Assembly: GCA_020847555.1 (NCBI GenBank)
Contig: JADLBT010000052.1
Span: 1 to 17,103 of the forward strand
DNA length: 17,103 nt
Origin: Gemmataceae bacterium
Lineage (GTDB): Bacteria > Planctomycetota > Planctomycetia > Gemmatales > Gemmataceae
Direction: 5' to 3'
Shown here in pieces: positions 1-7,108 of this stretch (within the stretch, counting starts at the first letter, position 1; each line of letters begins with the position of its first letter). The position numbers and the translations under genes are program-made. Under the pieces are notes generated by a model. The model did no database searches. It was not told the DNA's origin and was given only the letters and a program-made list of their open reading frames with translations.

Positions 1-536
1 CACGGCTCTCCGTAGAACGCCCGACACGACCCGAAGATGAACGTCAGTTCCGACCCCAGGCTGCTGCACCCCACACTGCTGATGTGCGACCAGCACCCGA
101 CGCCGAGCCGCTGCAGGGTGTTCAGGATCGGCCGACTGCCGAACTGAGACTTCACCAGCGGGTACTGCGGCGGCATGTGGTCGAACCGGCCGGTCTGGGT
201 CGGCGGCGGGACATGGACCGCCGTGACGGGAACGTGGACGTTCATTTGCAGGGCCGTCGGGACCGGCGGGAACGCGCCTGCGGGCGGAGGATACGGCCCG
301 CCGATGGGCGTGCCGGGGGGGTAGGCCGCTGGCCCCGGACCGCCTCCAGCTGGCGGGGCCAGGGGAGCGCCGGGGGGAAGTTGCCACTGAGCCGCGGGAG
401 TCACCGGCTGGACCTGCTCCGCCCGCATGGCCGGAGGGGAGAGTTCCGGACCGCCGACCAGCGGCCCCTGTGCCCGACCGAACCCGGCCCACAGCCCCAG
501 GCCCGCGAGGGCGAGGGCAACACGCCTGGACTTCAT
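1..536 (-). CDS. Secreted proline-rich planctomycete protein of unknown function (partial, C-terminus beyond left edge)
   Basis: An open frame starts at ATG 536-534 and runs off the left edge after about 178 codons. A strong ribosome site (AGGGAGGT, at about 543-550) precedes the start. The N-terminus is a signal peptide: basic MKSRR, a hydrophobic stretch, then GRA|Q with likely cleavage near residue 22. Residues 45-110 are rich in Pro, Gly and Ala and look disordered. The visible C-terminal part has a compact Cys-containing motif (GVGCWSH, then SVGCSS, then FIFGSCRAFYGEP). From memory, a similar C-terminal motif recurs in short secreted planctomycete proteins of unknown role; this was not checked. 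The gene lies 124 bp downstream of sdhB on the same strand, separated by a hairpin. I do not recognise a function; the protein is probably exported. Confidence 0.72.
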   Translation of the reverse strand, partial: MKSRRVALALAGLGLWAGFGRAQGPLVGGPELSPPAMRAEQVQPVTPAAQWQLPPGAPLAPPAGGGPGPAAYPPGTPIGGPYPPPAGAFPPVPTALQMNVHVPVTAVHVPPPTQTGRFDHMPPQYPLVKSQFGSRPILNTLQRLGVGCWSHISSVGCSSLGSELTFIFGSCRAFYGEP

Positions 537-566
537 CGACGGACCTCCCTGTCCCGGTGTGCGAAA

Positions 567-607
567 CGAACGCGACCCGTCAGACTTATCGGCCGACGGG
601 TCGTTCG
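567..607 (-). terminator. Hairpin downstream of sdhB, possible operon terminator
   Basis: Two arms (567-581 and 595-607) pair over 13 bp with a two-base bulge in the left arm and a 13-base loop. It lies about 55 bp past the sdhB stop codon and just before the ribosome site of the next minus-strand gene. The bases that follow on the minus strand (TTTCG) are not a true U-tract. It could be a weak terminator, an attenuating leader for the next gene, or an mRNA 3'-end stabiliser. Confidence 0.4.
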
Positions 608-660
608 GAGTTGATCGAGGGAGCGTATTTCACGGGGAGTCGCGGCGGGCGCGGAGCCGG

Positions 661-1500
661 TCAGCGCGGCTGGCCCGCCTCGGTTTTCGGCGCCTGGATC
701 ACCGGCAGCGACTGGCGGCCGTCGTGGTCGTCGTGGCCGGCGCCGCCGCCGAATAGCAACCGGAAGAAGCGCCAGACCGGATCATAGAACTCATCGACGA
801 GCCGCTCCTTGAGCGGGATGATGCCGTTGTCGGTGATGTGGATGTGCTCCGGACAGACCTCGGTGCAGCACTTGGTGATGTTGCACAGGCCGATGTTCAG
901 CGTGTTTTTGAGGAGCTTCAGCCGGTTGGCGGTGTCGAGCGGGTGCATCTCCAGGCTGGCGACGCGGATCATGAAGCGCGGTCCGCCGAACATCTCCCCC
1001 TCCTTCTTGCCGTGGTCGCGCAGCACATGACAAACGTCCTGGCAGAGGAAGCACTCGATGCACTTGCGGAACTCCTGGATGCGGTCCACCTCCTCCTGGG
1101 CCATGCGCCAGGTGCCGTCCGGGAAGTCCGGCGGGCGCGGCTTGAACGGCGGGATCAGCTTGTTGACCTTGTAGTTCCACGAGACGTCCGTCACCAGATC
1201 CTTGATGAGCGGAAATGTCTTGACCGGCTGGATGGTGATGGTCTGGCCGGGGTAGATGAACCGGGTATCGTCCATGCGCGTCATGCACATGAGGCGCGGC
1301 TTACCGTTGATCTCGGCCGAGCACGAGCCGCACTTACCCGCCTTGCAGGTCCACCGGCACGCCAGGTCGGGGGCCTGCGTCGCCTGGATCTGGTGGACGC
1401 AGTCGAGCACCACCATCCCCTCGCCGACCTCGGCCGTGTACGTCTTGAACTCGCCCCCGCTTTGATCGCCGCGCCAGATGTTGAAAGTGGCTTGTGCCAT
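661..1500 (-). CDS. sdhB: Succinate dehydrogenase/fumarate reductase iron-sulfur subunit (Sdh1 type)
   Basis: The 279-residue protein starts at MAQATF (ATG 1500) with AAGAGAG upstream; starting further upstream would translate part of the palindromic repeat. It passes electrons from the FAD subunit to the membrane anchor through three clusters. The plant-type [2Fe-2S] ligands are C52, C57, C60 and C72. The [4Fe-4S] ligands are C147, C150, C153 and C216. The [3Fe-4S] ligands are C157, C206 and C212. This follows the E. coli SdhB pattern almost exactly, but all four [2Fe-2S] ligands are Cys. The wording (CKAGKCGSCSAEINGKPRLMC region, CIECFLCQDVCH, CNITKCCTEVCP) resembles actinobacterial Sdh1/Frd-type proteins more than proteobacterial SdhB. 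The C-terminal ~30 residues (GGGAGHDDHDGRQ) are an extra hydrophilic tail. It is last in the sdhC-sdhA-sdhB operon. Confidence 0.95.
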   Translation of the reverse strand: MAQATFNIWRGDQSGGEFKTYTAEVGEGMVVLDCVHQIQATQAPDLACRWTCKAGKCGSCSAEINGKPRLMCMTRMDDTRFIYPGQTITIQPVKTFPLIKDLVTDVSWNYKVNKLIPPFKPRPPDFPDGTWRMAQEEVDRIQEFRKCIECFLCQDVCHVLRDHGKKEGEMFGGPRFMIRVASLEMHPLDTANRLKLLKNTLNIGLCNITKCCTEVCPEHIHITDNGIIPLKERLVDEFYDPVWRFFRLLFGGGAGHDDHDGRQSLPVIQAPKTEAGQPR

Positions 1501-1519
1501 GATTGGTGCTCTCTTGAGG

Positions 1520-1602
1520 GTTTCGCGCAAAGGCGCAAAGAGCGCCAAGAAAAGCGCCCTGGTTGGTTTCCTCTTGGCGCTCTTTGCGCCTTTGCGCGAA
1601 AC
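1520..1602. repeat. Perfect 31-bp inverted repeat (REP-like palindromic element) between sdhA and sdhB
   Basis: Arms 1520-1550 and 1572-1602 are exact reverse complements over 31 bases, with a 21-base loop. The arms are built of GCGCAAAG-type units (GTTTCGCGCAAAGGCGC...). It starts 6 bases after the sdhA stop codon and ends about 5 bases before the sdhB ribosome site, so both genes' mRNA would contain a very stable stem. No U-tract follows, so it is unlikely to be a simple terminator. Elements whose translations read like FAQRRKER and LCAFAR are, from general knowledge, common dispersed repeats in environmental and planctomycete genomes; the copy number in this genome cannot be judged here. 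Confidence 0.85.
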
Positions 1603-1608
1603 GCATTT

Positions 1609-3480
1609 TTACGCCAGTTCCCCCGGTAACTTGCCGTCCTGCTCGCGGATGATGTCCTTCAGTTCCGCCGGCATCTCGGGGATCGGGTCGAACCGGAACT
1701 GCATCTTGCCGTCGGCGCCCTTCCAGACGACCGTATTCACCTTCCCGAATTTCGGGATGTCCTTGGTCGGATAATCGTCGCGGAACTGCCCGCCGCGGCT
1801 CTCCTTCCGCTCGATGGCCGCCCGCGTGATCGCCTCGGAGACGGTCAGCAGGTTGGTCAGGTCCATGCAGGTGTGCCACCCCGGGTTGTACTCCCGGTTG
1901 CCGACCGCCCGCACGCGCCGCGCCCGGTCCCACAACCTCTGCAGCCCGTCCAGAGCCCGCACCATCTCGTCCTCCTTGCGCACGATGCCGACAAGATCCT
2001 GCATCATGTCCTGCAGGTCGGTTTGCACCTTGTACGGGTTCTCCTCGCCCTCCGGCGCGTCGATGAAGTGCAGCGCCCAGCGGGCCGCCTCCTCGACCTG
2101 ATCGTTGTGGACCTGACCGGCGCTCTGCGCCCTGGCGTACTGGGCCGCGAACTCGCCGGCGCGCTTGCCGAGCACGAGCAGATCCGACAGCGAGTTGCCA
2201 CCGAGCCGGTTGGCCCCGTTGATGCCGGCCGCGCACTCCCCGCAGGCGAACAGACCCGGGATGCGCGACATCTGGGTGTCGGCCGCCACGCGCACCCCGC
2301 CCATGATGTAGTGCGTGGTCGGCCCGACCTCCATCGGCTGCCTGGTGATATCGACGTTCCCCAGCTCCTTGAACTGGTGGTACATGCTCGGCAGCTTCTT
2401 CTTCCAGTGCTCGGCCGCGTTGAAGGAACTCTGGCGCTTCCGCATCCAGTTGGCGAAGCTCTCCAGCTCCAGAAAGACGCCGCCGTGCGGACTGCCGCGG
2501 CCGGCCTTGACCTCGCGAACGATGCATCGGGCGACGTGATCGCGCGTCAATAGTTCCGGCGGGCGGCGCGAGTCCTTGCCCTGGTACTTCTCGCCGAGGA
2601 CGTAGAGGAACCCCTCTTGCTCGCTGTCGGCCGTCTGCGGCTTGTAGTTGTCCGGGATGTCGCCGAACAGGAACCGCTTTTGTTCGTTGTTGCGCAGGCA
2701 CCCGCCCTCGCCGCGAACGCCCTCCGTAACGAGGATGCCGCGGACGCTCGGCGGCCAGACCATCCCGGTCGGATGGAACTGGATGAACTCCATGTCGATC
2801 AGCTCGGCCCCGGCGTGGTACGCCAGGCTGTGGCCGTCGCCGGTGTACTCCCAGCTGTTGCTGGTGATCTTGTACGCCTTGCCGATGCCGCCGGTCGCCA
2901 GAACGATCGCCCTCGCCTTGAAGACGACGAATCGGCCGCGCTCGCGGTAGTAGGCCAGCGCCCCGCTGATCCGGTCCCCGTCCTTGAGCAGGCGAATAAC
3001 CGTGCATTCCATGTAGACGCTGATGCCCTGGTGGATGCCGTAATCCTGGAGGGTGCGGATCATCTCCAGCCCGGTCCGGTCGCCGACGTGGGCCAGGCGC
3101 GGGTACTTGTGGCCGCCTAAGTTGCGCTGCAGGATGCGACCGTCCTTCGTCCGATCGAAGACGGCCCCCCACGCCTCCAGCTCGCGCACCCGGGCCGGCG
3201 CCTCCTGGGCGTGCAGCTGGGCCATGTGCCAGTTGTTGACGTACTGGCCGCCGCGCATCGTGTCGGCGAAGTGGACCTTCCAGTTGTCGCGGTTATCGAC
3301 GTTGGCCAGCGCGGCCGCGATGCCGCCCTCGGCCATGACGGTGTGCGCCTTGCCGAGCAGGGACTTGCAGACCAGGCCGACCGACACGCCGCCGGCCGAC
3401 GCCTCAATGGCGGCCCGCAGGCCGGCGCCGCCGGCGCCGATGACCAGCACATCGTGTTCGTGGGTTTCGTAATTGTCCAT
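1609..3480 (-). CDS. sdhA: Succinate dehydrogenase/fumarate reductase flavoprotein subunit
   Basis: The 623-residue protein starts at ATG 3480 (MDNYETH) with GAGG about 10 bases upstream; a TTG two codons earlier is less likely. It oxidises succinate to fumarate on the cytoplasmic side and passes electrons to SdhB. It has the N-terminal dinucleotide-binding motif VIGAGGAG (residues 13-20). H46 in KAHTVMAEGG lies where FAD is covalently attached in family members. The HPTG active-site motif is at 236-239, followed by VRGEGGCLRN (255-264). The C-terminal FAD region contains HYIMGGV, then FACGECA and GANRLGGNSLSDLLVLG. The length is usual for SdhA. The gene lies between the membrane subunit and the iron-sulfur subunit, the order known for mycobacterial Sdh1. 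Hairpins flank it on both sides. Confidence 0.96.
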   Translation of the reverse strand: MDNYETHEHDVLVIGAGGAGLRAAIEASAGGVSVGLVCKSLLGKAHTVMAEGGIAAALANVDNRDNWKVHFADTMRGGQYVNNWHMAQLHAQEAPARVRELEAWGAVFDRTKDGRILQRNLGGHKYPRLAHVGDRTGLEMIRTLQDYGIHQGISVYMECTVIRLLKDGDRISGALAYYRERGRFVVFKARAIVLATGGIGKAYKITSNSWEYTGDGHSLAYHAGAELIDMEFIQFHPTGMVWPPSVRGILVTEGVRGEGGCLRNNEQKRFLFGDIPDNYKPQTADSEQEGFLYVLGEKYQGKDSRRPPELLTRDHVARCIVREVKAGRGSPHGGVFLELESFANWMRKRQSSFNAAEHWKKKLPSMYHQFKELGNVDITRQPMEVGPTTHYIMGGVRVAADTQMSRIPGLFACGECAAGINGANRLGGNSLSDLLVLGKRAGEFAAQYARAQSAGQVHNDQVEEAARWALHFIDAPEGEENPYKVQTDLQDMMQDLVGIVRKEDEMVRALDGLQRLWDRARRVRAVGNREYNPGWHTCMDLTNLLTVSEAITRAAIERKESRGGQFRDDYPTKDIPKFGKVNTVVWKGADGKMQFRFDPIPEMPAELKDIIREQDGKLPGELA

Positions 3481-3506
3481 CAGCAAACCTCAGGGGGTGA
3501 GATCAC

Positions 3507-3534
3507 AAGCCCACGGGCCGCGACCCGTGGGCTT
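3507..3534. repeat. 11-bp perfect hairpin between sdhC and sdhA
   Basis: AAGCCCACGGG (3507-3517) pairs exactly with CCCGTGGGCTT (3524-3534) around a six-base loop. It lies 17 bases after the sdhC stop and ends about 15 bases before the sdhA ribosome site. No U-tract follows on the minus strand. It may act as an mRNA stability or processing element inside the operon, or be a small dispersed repeat. Confidence 0.7.
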
Positions 3535-3551
3535 CCTCTCCCGCACCCGTC

Positions 3552-4457
3552 TTAAATAATCCGCCAATCTTGCCAGACGCCCAGCGCGCACAGGCGGATG
3601 TAGAGGTCGGTGAACCCGACGCTGAACAGAGAGAGCCAGGCCCACTCCATGTGGTGCTCGTTGAACCGGCTGCTGATGCGCCAGAGCTTGTAGCTGGTCC
3701 GCAGTTTCTGGGGGTTGTTCGCACAGGTGAAGCAGTCGCGCCGGCCGCCGACGATGTGACGGATCGAGTTGCAGCCGAAGGTGAAGCCCGCCAGCAGGAT
3801 GACGTTCACCACCATGATCACCGTGCCCAGGCCGATGCCGAAGGCGTGGCTGGTGGCGTGGCCGTTCGCGCCGAAAGCCGTCGGCCACCAGAACGCTTGC
3901 AGGGCGTCCCAGGCGAGCAGGAGCAGGAAGAGGCAGGCGATGTACATCCAGTAGCGGTGCGAGTTCTGAAAGAGCAGCGGCCAGTGATTCTCGCCCCAGT
4001 AGCTCTTGCGCGGCTCGCCGACGGCGCAGGCGGGCGGGTCGGCCCAGAAGCTGCGGTAGTACGCCTTGCGGTAGTAGTAGCAGGTGAAGCGGAACAGACC
4101 GGGGAAGGCGAGGATCAAAAAGCCCGCGGAGAAGGGAAACCAGCCGGGCAGCCAGCTCGGGCGGATGTCGCCTTTGATCCAGGCGTGGTGACTGGTGCCG
4201 TTCGGATCGTAGATGAGCGGGGCGTAGAACGGCGAGAGGTAGGGGGCCACCGCGTGGTTGCCCTTCTCGTGGAAGTGCTCACCGCCGCGCACCTTCCGAA
4301 TCTCGTAACCGTTGCCCTGCCAGGCGGCCCAGGTGCCGTAGACGAGGAACGCCGTCAGCCCCAGGAATGTCAGCAGCGGCCCAAACCACCAGGCGTCGCG
4401 CCGCTGCGTCGCGCCAAAACCCTCCTTCGTCGTCCCGGCCACGGTGCCCTGCGCCAT
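3552..4457 (-). CDS. sdhC: Succinate dehydrogenase membrane anchor subunit, actinobacterial Sdh1-like
   Basis: The 301-residue protein starts at ATG 4457 with AAGGGGAG just upstream. Identification rests on its place as first gene of an sdhC-sdhA-sdhB operon and on a wording (TCYYYRKAYYRSFWADPPACAV, residues 125-146) I associate with actinobacterial Sdh1 membrane subunits. About five membrane helices can be read: 25-46, 105-128, 169-191, 206-228 and 270-295. This is not the usual 110-130 residue SdhC/SdhD pair or a five-helix FrdC cytochrome b. It carries many possible metal ligands: C126, C144, H158, H167, C229, H234, C242, C245, H268 and H269. The role is to anchor SdhAB and transfer electrons to quinone. 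Mycobacterial Sdh1 has, to my knowledge, a membrane-embedded Rieske-type cluster instead of heme; whether that holds here is inference. Confidence 0.85.
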   Translation of the reverse strand: MAQGTVAGTTKEGFGATQRRDAWWFGPLLTFLGLTAFLVYGTWAAWQGNGYEIRKVRGGEHFHEKGNHAVAPYLSPFYAPLIYDPNGTSHHAWIKGDIRPSWLPGWFPFSAGFLILAFPGLFRFTCYYYRKAYYRSFWADPPACAVGEPRKSYWGENHWPLLFQNSHRYWMYIACLFLLLLAWDALQAFWWPTAFGANGHATSHAFGIGLGTVIMVVNVILLAGFTFGCNSIRHIVGGRRDCFTCANNPQKLRTSYKLWRISSRFNEHHMEWAWLSLFSVGFTDLYIRLCALGVWQDWRII

Positions 4458-4918
4458 GGAGTCTCCCCTTCACCTGAGTGGCCCGCGGGCGCCGGGCCGG
4501 TCGATCAGTCTTCACTGAATTTGTAGGAGAAGCGCCCCTCGCCCGCAATGGGCGCCCGCCGCCCCGGCCCGACACATTCCGCCGGCATGGACAGGCGGCG
4601 CGACCATCTCGACCGCTTCTCTCGGCAAGGTTGCTGCCCCAGCTTTCACCCGTCGCCCCGCTTCCCCTGATTCGCGAGAGGGGGGTGGTGACGATAAGTG
4701 TGAGCAGAAGAATTGTACCTGTTTCCCCTGCGACCAGAACCCTCCCCCTGCGGCCTCGCCTGCGAGGAGCGCGGGAGAACGGCGGCCGAAAGGCACTGCC
4801 GCATCCCTCTCCCCGCGGCAGAGGGCCAACGGTTCTGCCCGCGAGAAGCGGCCCAGACGATCGGCGCGGCGGCGGATGTCCAGCGCGCCTTCCCCCCCAG
4901 TAGACAAGGAGGTCCAGA
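4458..4918. other. Divergent intergenic region between the sdh operon and the barrel-protein gene
   Basis: These 461 bases separate the minus-strand sdhC start from the plus-strand gene at 4919. The stretch holds the sdhC ribosome site, a weak promoter candidate for sdhC, and GC-rich low-information sequence with short self-complementary pieces such as CTCGCCTGCGAG near 4756. Short open frames here have no recognisable protein features. I see no clear promoter for the plus-strand gene. Confidence 0.6.
4520..4548 (-). promoter_or_regulatory. Weak sigma70-like promoter candidate for sdhCAB
   Basis: On the minus strand TTGCGG (4548-4543) and TACAAA (4525-4520) are spaced by 17 bases, matching the -35 and -10 consensus at 3 and 4 of 6 positions. 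Transcription would start near 4513, giving a leader of about 55 bases before sdhC. The match is weak and may be chance. Confidence 0.25.
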
Positions 4919-6109
4919 ATGCGAGTTGGGTTGTTCCGAATCCGGCGTGGCGGACTGGCTCTGGCCAGTGCCGCGCTCCTGGCGGTGGCCGCGCCCGCGG
5001 CCCGCGCTCAACACCACCCCGCGTTGCCCGGCCAGTACTGCCCGTCTCCGCTGGCGCCGACCCCGTTCCAGCCGTACGCGCCGTCCCCGGCCCCGAGCCC
5101 GAGCGTGACCCCGAGCCCAGGCTCCGGAGCCACCGCGCCCGGACAGCCCGGCGCCAGCGCCGACTTCGGCACGAGCGCCCAGGCGGCGCCGCAGCAGGCC
5201 GATCTGAGCGGGTTCGCGTCGGCCGCTGGCGGCGGGGAGTCGGTTTCCCTCGGCCAGAGCAGCATCGCCTACCTGGACAGCGCCATCCCGGCCACCCAGT
5301 TCCGCATCCGCTACGACGCCGGCTACGGAATGAACAGCCCGGACCGGGCCGAGTACTTCTACGCCAAGTGCGGCTGCTTCCGCACGGCCCCCGCGCCGTT
5401 CACCGATCCCAACGCTCCCGGCCCGCCCCTGCCGGAAACGAACATCGACTACCAGGACATCCGCGGCTACCTGGAGTACGCGGTCAGCGAGCGGTTCTCC
5501 GGCTTCATCGACGTGCCGATCCGCTTCCTCAACCCCGAGGTGAACGACAACACCACCGGCATCGGCGACATCAACTTCGGCTTCAAGGCAGCCATGATCT
5601 ACACCCCGGACCTGGTCGTCACCACCCAGGTGCGTGCCTACGCCCCGACCGGCGACGCTGGCCGCGGCCTCGGCACCAACCACTACAGCATCGAGCCGTC
5701 GATCCTCCTGTGGAGCCGGTTGGCCAACAACCTGTACCTTGAAGGGCAGTTCGGCGACTGGATCCCGATCGACGGAACCGAGTTCGCCGGCAACACCCTC
5801 TACTACGGCATCGGCCTGAGCTACTTCATCGTCAATCGGTGCAACTTCCGGGTGGCGCCGGTGGCCGAGGTGTTCGGCTGGACCGTTCTGGACGGGTTCG
5901 CGACCCGGATCAACGGCGTCAACCCGATCGAGGACGCCTCCGGCGACACGATCATCAACGCCAAGTTCGGCGTTCGGTTCGGGTTCGGTGAGCTGAACCA
6001 GCCTGGCGCGCTGAGCAACTCGTCGCTGTACATCGGGTCCGGCCGCGCCCTGACTGGCGACATCTGGTATCGGGATCTGTTCCGCGTCGAGTATCGGCTC
6101 GTGTTCTAA
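4919..6109 (+). CDS. Predicted outer-membrane beta-barrel protein (PF13557-like)
   Basis: The 396-residue protein starts at ATG 4919 behind a textbook ribosome site, AAGGAGGT (4906-4913). Residues 1-30 form a signal peptide ending ARA|Q. Residues 33-85 are Pro/Ser/Ala-rich and probably disordered. From about residue 115 to the end the protein alternates hydrophobic and polar residues as in beta-strands and ends in a terminal Phe (VEYRLVF), a usual outer-membrane barrel signature. The stretch TGIGDINFGFKAAMIY, then AYAPTGDAGRGLGTNHYSIE, resembles the putative outer-membrane barrel family PF13557. The function is unknown; family members are loosely linked to transport of aromatic or other small molecules. 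It is a single gene: a hairpin terminator follows and the next gene faces it. Confidence 0.8.
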   Translation: MRVGLFRIRRGGLALASAALLAVAAPAARAQHHPALPGQYCPSPLAPTPFQPYAPSPAPSPSVTPSPGSGATAPGQPGASADFGTSAQAAPQQADLSGFASAAGGGESVSLGQSSIAYLDSAIPATQFRIRYDAGYGMNSPDRAEYFYAKCGCFRTAPAPFTDPNAPGPPLPETNIDYQDIRGYLEYAVSERFSGFIDVPIRFLNPEVNDNTTGIGDINFGFKAAMIYTPDLVVTTQVRAYAPTGDAGRGLGTNHYSIEPSILLWSRLANNLYLEGQFGDWIPIDGTEFAGNTLYYGIGLSYFIVNRCNFRVAPVAEVFGWTVLDGFATRINGVNPIEDASGDTIINAKFGVRFGFGELNQPGALSNSSLYIGSGRALTGDIWYRDLFRVEYRLVF

Positions 6110-6179
6110 GGCGAGCGGCAGCTGTACTTCGCCCCTCTCCCACCCGGGGAGAGGGGCGACTTCTTCCTGCCGCTTGCCT
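6109..6179. terminator. Nested hairpin, likely bidirectional terminator
   Basis: An inner perfect 11-bp stem (6130-6140 with 6148-6158; CGCCCCTCTCC and its complement) sits inside an outer 13-bp stem with one G-U pair (6109-6121 with 6167-6179). It overlaps the stop codon of the barrel gene and ends 36 bases from the stop of the opposing TIGR03000 gene. A clean U-tract is missing (TTCTTCC between the arms). The position between convergent genes supports transcription termination. Confidence 0.6.
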
Positions 6180-6214
6180 AATACGGATCCGTCACGGCGA
6201 TGCCAGTGCGCCGC

Positions 6215-7108
6215 TTACTCGTCGCCCGGCGGCGGGTTGACGGCCCGCGGAGGATTCGGCGGGTTGTCCCGGCGAGCCGGCGGCGGGTTCGTGGTGCCGG
6301 GTTGCGGGGCCGGATTGGTCGGGTTCCGATCGGCCGGCGGAGCGACGGCCGGTGTCGGGCTCGGCTTGCCCCCGGTCGCGTTCTGCGGAGACAGGACGTC
6401 CGTCCGCGGCCCGACCCCGCCGTCTGGCCGAGTAAAGTCCACGGTCGTCTCCTGGCCGGGATGCACCTGGACCGTCCGCGTCTGATCGCGCCTCTGGCCG
6501 TTCTCCATCCACTGCACCCGGATCTTATACGTGTAATCGCGGCCGAGCTTCAGCGGCGGGGACACGAACTCCCGCTCGGTCCCGTGCTGCTGCGTCTTCG
6601 TCCCGTCGAAGTAAACCTCCGCCTTCGGGTTCGGGACATGCACCTGCACATGAGCCGGGGCAGCCTGGCTGGCACTCCCTGCTGGCGAATAGAATGACTG
6701 GTACGACGGGTTCGGGCCGCTGGAGCTGTACTGCGGGGTCGCGTACCCGGCATAGGCTGGTGCAGCATACGCGTACCCTGGTGTGGTGTACGTGTAGCTC
6801 GGAATACTGTAGCTGTAGTACCGCGGTGAGTAGTAGGACAGGTACGGCAACCCGTAGGAGTAGGAACCGGAGTAATACGGTCGGTAATAGGAATACCCCG
6901 GATATCCCCACGAGCCGTAGCGGTAGGGGCTATAGAAGCCGCCGTATCCCAGTCCGCGGTAACCGCCCCAGCTGCCGATGCTGACGCCGCCGTAGCGTCC
7001 GCCGAGCCTCAGACCGAACCACTGCGCCGAACTCGTCTGCGGCAGCAGCAGGACAAGACCGAGCCCCAGCGTCGCCAGGGCAGACCTCGATGAAATGACC
7101 TTCCTCAT
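6215..7108 (-). CDS. Secreted Tyr/Gly-rich protein with planctomycete TIGR03000 domain
   Basis: The 297-residue protein starts at ATG 7108 with a strong GAGGAGGT ribosome site. A signal peptide (1-28, ending SSA|Q) is followed by a low-complexity region at 31-140 with 29 tyrosines in 110 residues, in GY, YY and SYS patterns. Residues 152-225 match the TIGR03000 planctomycete domain as I know it: AHVQVHVPNPKAEVYFDG, then GTEREFVSPPL, then YTYKIRVQWMENG, ending in TVDF. The domain looks like a small beta-sandwich with a PEGA-like pattern. Residues 226-297 are Pro/Asn-rich and disordered. The architecture suggests an exported cell-surface or envelope protein; its function is unknown. It is transcribed divergently from the WD40 gene and converges on the barrel gene. 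Confidence 0.88.
   Translation of the reverse strand: MRKVISSRSALATLGLGLVLLLPQTSSAQWFGLRLGGRYGGVSIGSWGGYRGLGYGGFYSPYRYGSWGYPGYSYYRPYYSGSYSYGLPYLSYYSPRYYSYSIPSYTYTTPGYAYAAPAYAGYATPQYSSSGPNPSYQSFYSPAGSASQAAPAHVQVHVPNPKAEVYFDGTKTQQHGTEREFVSPPLKLGRDYTYKIRVQWMENGQRRDQTRTVQVHPGQETTVDFTRPDGGVGPRTDVLSPQNATGGKPSPTPAVAPPADRNPTNPAPQPGTTNPPPARRDNPPNPPRAVNPPPGDE

Noticed and set aside
1334..3172. A 612-codon open frame on the minus strand overlapping sdhA
   Set aside because: It is a shifted-frame shadow of sdhA in high-GC DNA: Arg/Gly/Pro-rich, without domains, and it runs through the palindromic repeat.
4478..4907. Small open frames on both strands in the sdhC/barrel intergenic region
   Set aside because: No ribosome sites or protein-like composition; they arise from high GC.
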